Assembly (NCBI GenBank): GCA_013368325.1
Contig: JAACJK010000196.1
Location: 1 to 15,389, forward strand
Source of the DNA: Ephemerocybe angulata
Taxonomy: Eukaryota; Basidiomycota; Agaricomycetes; Agaricales; Psathyrellaceae
Reading direction: 5' to 3'
Length of the DNA stretch: 15,389 nt
Each line of letters starts with the position of its first letter. Position 1 is the stretch's first letter. Below, one piece after another: positions 8,300-15,389 of the stretch. A program made the position numbers and the translations under genes. A model generated the notes under the pieces. The model worked only from the letters and a program-made list of their open reading frames with translations, made no database searches and was not told the origin of the DNA.

Positions 8300-9107
8300 G
8301 TTCTGAGGCGCTGGTGTTGGGTCGGAATGAGAGAGAGCGGGTGGTAAGGAGATCCCAGTGGCTGCATCAAAGAATCCAAAAAGAATTCGAATTAGGCAAC
8401 TCCCAAGACGCCCTCAGAAGCAGCTCACTGTAGTCCCACGATTCCTCGCAATATTATGCCCTTTTCTGCATACCGTGAAGTATATGTCTCTCCATAGGTT
8501 CTGCTGCTCGTGTATACAAAGCTGAGGAACGAAAGCCTGCAAGTGCGAAAAGTCCAGCACACAGATGGCAGATAACATTTCCTAAACCGTGAGTGTGGAG
8601 TTAGCACGTGGCTGTGCCCCTATGTTATCTGCCATCCGCTCTCCTAGGGCTCGCTCATGAGGAATGGAGGTCTAATCTTCCCAAGGGAAGCTAAACAGAT
8701 GGTCAAGAACACAATCACAGGACACTGGGATGCACAATGACCCAGTGGTGCCAGCAGGAGTACCTTATTCCCTCGAAACGCGGCGGCGGGCCGCTCGCGA
8801 TCGCAGTTCCATATCGGGAATGGCGTCGCGCCCACGGTCACTCACGAGAAATCCAAGCGGCTCGTGCAGTGCCCCCAAAAGAGCTCTCATAGTCCCCATT
8901 TCAACACAATAACTAGCTGCACTCACAATAGATATCTGACTCTAGTCTGACACGTCTTGAATAAACGAGGCGGCATGAATGGTGCTGCCCGCAAGAAACA
9001 CCCCCGCGTCATTTGGGGACGCGTTTGCTATGGCTTGTTTGTCGTTCACGTGGAGGTGGGTCTCGTCGCCACCGGGCCTGCACCGAGCGACTTGAACCGC
9101 AGCGCCA
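8300..9107. other. Upstream region of the reductase gene and repeat junction
   Basis: Directly upstream of the reductase start, the minus strand is CT-rich (about 8305-8345), a plausible core promoter. Further up is a 15-bp inverted repeat. From about 8940 to the repeat junction at 9107, open frames exist on both strands and continue into copy 2: plus 8957-9226 and minus 8942-9346. Neither has a recognisable motif or decisive splice structure. An AATAAA lies near 8960 on the plus strand. I make no gene call here. Confidence 0.45.
8564..8636. repeat. 15-bp perfect inverted repeat, 43-nt spacer
   Basis: GATGGCAGATAACAT at 8564-8578 is the exact reverse complement of ATGTTATCTGCCATC at 8622-8636. 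It lies about 265 bases upstream of the reductase start codon, in the single-copy part. A perfect 15-bp pair this close together is unlikely by chance. A stem-loop, a dimeric factor site or a tiny inverted-repeat element are possible. Confidence 0.8.
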
Positions 9108-9225
9108 TCGACCGCACACCAGCCACCATGGCCTCGAATATACCCGTGCGACTCACCCCCTCGCAAGCCCAAGGCATGTCCCTGCAGCCTGCAGCGCATC
9201 AACGCACCTGGCCCCAACCGCTCTG

Positions 9226-9230
9226 ATTGG
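9226..9230 (-). promoter_or_regulatory. CCAAT box, copy 2
   Basis: This is the second copy of the AGCCAATCAGAG element at 119-123, upstream of the CT-rich tract and the modular locus. Confidence 0.4.
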
Positions 9231-9513
9231 CTCTCGCGATCAGTCGCGCCCGCTCGATCCTCCTCTTGTCCGCTTTTCGGGCACTCTCGATCATCTCGAA
9301 CGCCTCCAACCCTGCATTTTGGCACGATCCGCCACCACTCGGCCATGCTCTATCCCTCTCGCGCCCCTCTCGTCCTCCCGTCTCCCGTGCATAGATCGCA
9401 CTCTCCCGTTCTGGGTTGGCCAACCCCATCGACCACTGCGCATCCTACTCCGTGGGTCGCAGGTCCTCGGAAACTCTGGCTCTGGCTCGCAACAACACGA
9501 CGACGCACCGCAT

Positions 9514-11068
9514 CTGTTGCCGCCAGGTTCAACAGGTGAGTACACATTCCGTGGATGCGTCAGAGCTGCATTGACATACCACTAGGAAACGCGAAATGTA
9601 TGCAAGACGTACTCGAATATTCGGGAATCGCGATTCTTTACTGCTGTGCGATCTTGAGGTGGGTTGCAGTTGCATTCAACTCGATGTCATTGATTCTTAG
9701 CCATTCTTCGACTTCAAGGTCTCCGGTCTGCGCTTCCCGAGTCGATGTGACCAACACCGCGACGATAGGAGCGCACACAACACCGCGTTCTCAGCCTCAA
9801 AGCCCTGCGAAGGAACATCACGACAGCAAGCGACGCAGACTGTCACCGCCGAAAACTTGGACCAACGAATCCGCATCCGACAACCCTCTCAATGCATCGC
9901 GAACCGGCCACGGATCTGCGCGACACAGGTCAGTAAGCCGACCTCTACGACATCAGGCGACGTGCTCACACCTGAAACTCAAAGTTCACAGGCCGTCGCA
10001 TTCACCACCCCGCAACAACTTCGATCGCTCAGCAACTTGCAATGGCACGGGCCTGTCGACAACCGAGACGAGCTTTTGGGAGTCGGTCAGCATTCCGGCA
10101 CACATGTCAATCGCAGCACCCACCTTTTGGCCAAATACCTCATTCGCAACCTCGAAGTCATCGGCAATGGGAATATCGACAGACCGCCGAGAGACGGCAA
10201 CGGAAGAACCCCGTGTTGCCAGTGGCTGTCGCAACAGGGTCTGCAACGAATCGACACCACAACAATACCCCCGATCCGAAAGCAGCGTGCACCAGCCCCT
10301 GTTGCGCACAACACAGGTGAGTAAAGTGGACCTCACACACCGAACGACGTGCTCACATTCTCGTAGCCCCGGCTTCAAGTCTGCAAGCCGTCGCACTCAC
10401 CTTCCCACAACGGCTGCAAATCCGTGACCCCAGACGACGACGACGACAGAGGCCAACCGACGACGGAAACGAGAGTCCTCGACGCAGGGGTCCACGACGC
10501 TGAAATGCGAAACGCCGGCACTCTCGAGCCAGCCCTGGGTTCGCGACACAAGCAACGCACCCACCTCCCGACCAGAGACTGCATTCCCAACCTCGAAATC
10601 ATCAGCAAGGCGAACATAACCCGGACCTACCAACCGACAACTGGGAGACGTCGACGGGAAGCTGTGCCAGGGGAACGCTCGCTTGTGCGACGATTCAGAA
10701 GTCACCATTCGCGTTGTCGTTGAGACAGCTCCCGCCCTCGATGCATTCGAAAGCGACGGCGCATGCGCTGGAGGTGCACGACACAGGTTAGTAAGTTGGG
10801 CTACCCAACGGAAGGCATGCTCACGTTTTCGTAGGCTCGACCCTCATAGATCCCAAGCCGCCACCCTCATCGACTTCGATCGCAAGGCTACAAATCACTC
10901 AGCGATGCCAATACGGATGGCGATGACACCGGCCAATCGGCGACCAAGACGAGAATCATCGGCGGAGGGCAAAGACGTGAAGATCTGACGCTCCGAGCTG
11001 TGATGTTAGCCTAGGTCAGTACCGTTCATATGATCTATCCTGGGTGCAATGTACTCACAATGCTATAG
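9514..11068. other. Intron-rich modular locus, copy 2; strand unresolved
   Basis: This copy of the 409-1960 locus has the same splice-like signals. A two-base insertion near 9769 and a one-base insertion near 10815 change its frames. With that two-base insertion, the plus-strand exons after 9588 read through as a continuous Arg- and Ser-rich product (for example REMYARRTRIFGNRDSLL followed by PFFDFKVSGLRFPSRC). This favours a plus-strand gene slightly. The strand remains unproven. Confidence 0.45.
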
Positions 11069-11581
11069 ATCTCTGAGTTGACGAAGGAACGGTGCGTGGG
11101 CAGCGTCGTTTCGTTGGCGGGCACTGGTCAATAGGCAGACAACTCAGCCATTCGAAATCCGTTACCGTCGCCAATCACTTACCTGCACGTATTGACGCTC
11201 GCGAGTGTACTGTGGCGGTCGGTTTGGTTGAAGGGCTGTGGAATCAGGTACAAGGTCAGTCTGACATTCTGTTGTTCAAGGGAGTTATCGACACTCACAT
11301 TTGCGTCGTGGCGTAGCATCGACGAGTCACGACCCATAGGCGGGATGCGAGGCGCATAATGATTCTGGTTGTAGGGGATTGGTGGTGAGTATAGCGTGTT
11401 GTGAAAGGGTAGACGGGAGACGATAGATTATCTTACTAACTGTGTCATGGGCACGCGATGGAGGGCGTTTGGGTGTGGAGGAAGGAACCGTTGGTAGATC
11501 GAGAAGAGAAGTCAGTAAATGGTAGAGCAATGTAATAGTAGTAGCATACCTTTGAATAAACTTTTCATTCTTTTCAATCAT
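11063..11581 (-). CDS. Hypothetical small spliced gene (106 aa model), copy 2
   Basis: This is the second copy of the 1955-2471 gene. Its four exons are identical as far as I could compare. The only difference inside the gene is a two-base insertion (near 11412) within the first intron. The unchanged coding frame is consistent with the model but is weak support, since the copies hardly differ by substitution anywhere. Confidence 0.38.
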
Positions 11582-12815
11582 CGTCGTCGCAGCATATATT
11601 CTGTTTACTCAGATTAGACTGTGTGGTGTCTGAGAGGGCGAGAATTGACCTTGGGTGTATGGTATCAAACGGCGTGCAGCGACCTGTCAAGTCTATCATC
11701 GTAGATATAAGGACATCGTCAGTTTCGATTTAAAAAGCATAGAGAAGACAATTTACTGACCTGGACATTAGCCATGGTATAGGGGTTCAAGTTGCTGCCA
11801 ATGCTACGGGGACCGAGGGTGGATGATAAGCTCTAAGCGGCAGCGAGTCAACGTTGTAGTGACTTACCAGCCAGTCAGCGACAACGACGAAGCCAATGCG
11901 GGCTAGACGCGCAACACAGCACTATCGGAGGATCAGGAATCCCTCGGATGAGTGGTCTGAGTAGATGTGTAAAGAAAGCGGAAGAGGGGAAGAATGGAAT
12001 GGGATGGGATGAGAGGGATGGGGAACTCAAGCCCACGCACACCCTGCCTTTATACACTTTCACCCCGCATATCGGAGATCGTGCCAAGCACCAGATCTCG
12101 CGCCATGCCAGCACCAGCGTAGCCCAGAACCAGTGGAGTACGTATTTAGACTTTGGGCTCGGTCTTCGGAAAGGCCGCAAGCGCGTACGGCGCGCATTCT
12201 CCCTTCTCCCTGCGCCGTTTGTGCTCATTGAAACGAAGAAATTTTCGCTGTTCGGATGGGATGACAGCCAGCGCCCATCTTAGGTGTCTGATGGCAGGTA
12301 AGCGAGGCACTTGGCGTGCGGGTAGGTAGGGAAACGGGTGGTTTGGGCATGCATTTCGGATGTACGGGTATGAGGAGGAGTGGGTTGTCTCCGAGATGAT
12401 GTGTTGAATGGGATCGAGTGTGGGGCCAACTTTGGGGGGGTAGAAGGTGCATACTCAGTGGTATCTAGTGAGCATTTGGAGCTGTCTTATTGGGGTATGC
12501 CTCGCTAGTCTTCAAACACAGTGTTATCTACCTGAAAGCGCATTTGAACAGATGCGCCGTTTCTTGAGATATTTCAACTCGATAACTTGGATGACTATAC
12601 CCATATCCGCAAAAACAGCTTTATACTTTCTAATCATGCTACATCTTTTATGTACAGGCTTCCTTTATGCTCCAAACAGCCGACATTCGTCCTGCTCGTC
12701 CTGTACCTCCCCTGCGCGCCCCCGCACCAATCTCCCCGCAAACCCAACTGCAAATCGGCCCCAATCTTCCAACAGAACTATTACGTACCATTAGCTAACT
12801 CAAGCTAGTTCATAC

Positions 12816-13758
12816 ATGTCCGTGTGTAGGATAACGCCTGTTTCGTTGCGTATTCCGCCGAATGGTGCTGCGAGGACGTGGTGCGGAGATCTCACCTTCT
12901 CCGAGCCATTTAGGCCTCGCGTATGCTCTGGAGTGAACTCTATCCACTGGTATGTAGTACAGGTCAGATAATATGGTGAGCGATAGACCACATACGCTGC
13001 GCTGACAGTGTGGAATCCGCCTCGATTGCGAGGCGCCAATTTAGCGCCCGTTCACGCGCGCGCCGCCTTTGCCCAATCGCGTCCGGAAAGCGAGATTTCT
13101 TGCTCTAAAAGCGTATATTTCAGTCTATATGTAACTTATACATTATGTAGGCTACTATCGGATGTTCTCACATCTCTCAGACGTTGGGAAAACGCGGCAG
13201 TCGCAATAAAGTGGTCCGGAGCTAACCTCTTCAGCTTGACCTTACGCGACGCCATTGCGTGAGCCGGCACAACGCGCGGGTTGTGGGTAATATACTCTCT
13301 GTTGGTCCAGGCTGTACACGGGTACCTTGGCGGCGAAGGTTTGATTGGGACCGTTTGGTTAACGGTTGGTTACGAGACAGGCTCGGATAGCCCGGCGGCG
13401 GGCTTACACTCTTGGCAACCGAGCTCGTATTCTCAGCGACCCGACTGCACACTTCGGCCTGTCTATCAAGTACAGTGGTTACAAGCCTCAAGGCTTCTGG
13501 AGGGCTCTCGCTGATACTCGGGCTTTAATGGAGAAGATGCCGGATAGGAAAAATTCAAATGAAAATCGGCTGCGAGGGCTTCTGTCAATATTCACCGCCG
13601 CCCATGATCTTCGCGCAATGTACGTACCTTATCATTTGCCCCCAGTGTACATAACCCTTCACCCGATGCACTGGACCATTGGTGTGGCTTGGTTGCTGGC
13701 TGCCAGTGCAATCGCTGATGCTGTCACAAATTCAGTTAGGATCGGTGAATTGGGATAG
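12816..13758 (+). CDS. Unrecognised five-exon gene, one C-terminal membrane segment, copy 2
   Basis: This is the second copy of the gene at 3700-4638. Here the last exon from about 13415 to 13758 reads through uninterrupted. A missing T in a T run near 13410, which copy 1 retains, breaks the frame just upstream. Copy 1 is intact at that point but broken around 4413-4440, where copy 2 is intact. The errors are therefore complementary, which supports a real protein behind two imperfect reads. Exon 3 (WENAAVAIKWSGANLFSL) is also intact in this copy. Confidence 0.52.
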
Positions 13759-13787
13759 GATGGGCGACGTACCGTAGCCTTCGCTCT

Positions 13788-14940
13788 CTAGCAGAGTTCA
13801 GGAGTCCAGACTGGTACTTCAGGGGCTTCCGGAAAGCGAAACTGGGGATAAAACACACACAAATCAGCCTTGCATCTCAGGTAGAATGTGAATGAAGGTA
13901 TCCTACTCACATGCTGCCTATCCCCCTGAGTTATTGATGGCACCCTGACCGTTGATCTCCCGCCGTCGCCGATTTCCATTAATGTCAGATCTGTGAACAC
14001 TGATAGAGAGTTATGAGAATGAATTGGGAAGGCGTGGAAAAAAGGATGGCGTACCACGACAAGCCAAGTGGGACTTGGCGTGAGGTTTTGGTATTTTTGG
14101 AGCTCCGGGAAATGGGGCTGAGACGAGGGCCGAGGCGGGAATAGTGGCCGCTGCTATTAGGTCGTAAGTGTCTGGAAGCGACGTTGGAGGTGGGATTACG
14201 TTCCGAGAGCAGCTAGGTGGCATGTTGACGGTCCGGAGAACGATATCCTAAGGATAATGAAGACCAGAAAGAAGATGGTGGAGCTATTGTCGATGTGGGC
14301 CCTGGGGGCCCGGGTGTCTGGAGTGTGTGACCTTGGATGACTGTGGCCGTTGTCCAACAGCTGTGCACTCGGAGGGCCGTGCTGAGGTGATTCCGTGGCC
14401 CGCGTTCGCAGATTCGAGTTGGGAGACGCGTCACGCCTGGGATATGTGGTGGTCGAGCACTGCGTCGTGGTGGGTACGCTGGCCGGGTGTGAGGTTGGGA
14501 TGGTTCGCACGCAAACTTGAAGTGTAGTGTTAGAGTTCGCAAATTCGATTTTTGGGCGTCCGGGAAACTTGTTGGACGTGCGATCGTCAATGCAGGTCCG
14601 ACGTGAAATGTTGAGTCGGCCGCATACCTCACTGGGCCGCGTGGGTGTAGGCTCAGAGCTCCGAAATCAGGGGTTTGCACGTCCGGCGAGTGAGAGGTGA
14701 AGGCGGCTGTGATGAATAGGCTCCAGTAAGTCCTCATTCTGGTGACGAAATAATGCACGCACATTCCGGAAGCGTATAGCAGCATGTGTTGCCCATGGGG
14801 AGTTGCTTGTTGGCCTTGCTTATCCACGACTGACGGACGAAACCCTGGATAATGGAGACTGTGAAGTCACTGGTTTGTTGCTCAAAAAACCAGATGTGGA
14901 CTTACAAATATAGTGCGGTCTCGAGAGACCTCTGTCCCAT
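13788..14940 (-). CDS. Hypothetical minus-strand spliced locus, copy 2
   Basis: This is the second copy of the locus at 4668-5816 and the better one. The 5' open frame runs unbroken for 204 codons (14213-14827). The 3' model starting at 14223 (MPPSCSRNVIPPP) is in frame through three exons to the stop at 13788 without any correction, giving about 103 residues. These two frames overlap by some ten bases in different phases, so either a splice junction is missed or there are two genes. The product is proline- and serine-rich with no recognisable domain. Confidence 0.37.
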
Positions 14941-15032
14941 CCGTGACTTGGCTTGTAGCAGGCTGAGGCCTGAGCCCCTCGAATGTGAACGGTTCATAGG
15001 GGCGGTTCGACTCCAAGCAGCGGCGGTCCGGC

Positions 15033-15052
15033 GGAAGGAAGGAAGGAAGGAA
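15033..15052 (+). repeat. (GGAA)5 microsatellite, copy 2
   Basis: Five GGAA units, identical in number to the copy at 5909-5928. Confidence 0.9.
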
Positions 15053-15389
15053 GGGTGTGGATAGCGTATACGTTTCACCCTGCGGCGAGCCCTGCGGCTG
15101 TCGACGGGATTACCAATTTACCCAATTGACTTGAGCTTGAAATGGAACCGAAATATATTTTCTGACTCGGAACTCGGGAGACGCTTGGCATACGTACGTA
15201 CATGGTACAGGGGTGCAAATTGGAACACGCTACGCCCCCGCGCTACTATCCCCCTACTCTGTTCAAAGCTGGCCACCGTATTCATATCTTGAGCCATCGT
15301 ATTGCGTCAAAATTCTAGGGTAAGACTAGTCAGTTGTATTCAGACAGCCTGGAGGAAAGGCAAAAAAGCCGGACACATTACCCGTTGTG

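Larger units (their letters stand above)
9108..15389 (+). repeat. Long direct repeat, copy 2 (truncated by window end)
   Basis: This is the second copy of bases 1-6266, 16 bases longer. I counted roughly 35 differences, essentially all one- or two-base insertions or deletions and many in homopolymers. Examples are a C run at 316 against 9423, a T run at 4292 against 13410, and an A run at 4731 against 13851. The copy continues directly from single-copy sequence at 9107 and is cut by the window end. With copy 1 it implies a unit of about 9.1 kb, either circular or tandem. Confidence 0.98.

Noticed and set aside
1..15389. A 9.1 kb tandem unit as the fungal ribosomal DNA repeat
   Set aside because: The size fits, but I recognise no 18S, 5.8S or 28S sequence, and the unit contains intron-bearing protein genes.
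1..15389. LTR retrotransposon with 6.3 kb terminal repeats
   Set aside because: The repeats are far too long for LTRs. The internal 2.8 kb encodes a reductase and no gag, protease, reverse transcriptase or integrase.
1..15389. CRISPR array, tRNA or bacterial operon features
   Set aside because: There is no spaced short repeat, no cloverleaf I can fold, and no ribosome-binding sites ahead of uninterrupted genes. The introns are eukaryotic.

Overview
This looks like nuclear DNA of a filamentous ascomycete fungus. The one gene I can name has eight short introns (46-62 nt) with fungal GTRNGY donors, CTNAC-like branch sites and YAG acceptors. Composition is moderately GC-rich, promoters carry CT-rich tracts, and there are no bacterial signals. 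I cannot place it below class level.

The window is dominated by one structure. Bases 1-6266 recur in the same orientation at 9108-15389 (about 6.27 kb). They flank a single-copy stretch at 6267-9107, so the period is 9107-9123 bp. Both repeat copies are cut by the window ends, which is what a 9.1 kb circle or tandem array gives when laid out linearly and read past one turn. The copies differ by roughly 35 small insertions or deletions, and I saw almost no substitutions. That pattern fits uncorrected long-read consensus, and it means most broken reading frames here are probably technical.

Layout of the repeated part, copy 1 coordinates first and copy 2 in brackets. At 409-1960 [9514-11068] is an intron-rich region of unresolved strand, built from homologous 390-470 bp modules. 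At 1955-2471 [11063-11581] is a small minus-strand spliced gene with an upstream TATA box. At 3700-4638 [12816-13758] is a plus-strand five-exon gene for an unrecognised protein of about 247 residues with one C-terminal membrane segment. It converges on a minus-strand spliced locus at 4668-5816 [13788-14940] of unknown function.

The single-copy part holds the only gene I can name: a glyoxylate/hydroxypyruvate reductase-like D-2-hydroxyacid dehydrogenase on the minus strand (6810-8299). It has nine exons and 350 codons once three one-base deletions are allowed for. Two perfect inverted repeats lie either side of it. Stretches 2940-3699, 5817-6809 and 8300-9107 hold no gene I can support.

I see no transposase, reverse transcriptase, rRNA, tRNA, CRISPR or plasmid replication gene, so nothing shows how a 9.1 kb circle or array would arise or persist. 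The genes do not form an obvious pathway.
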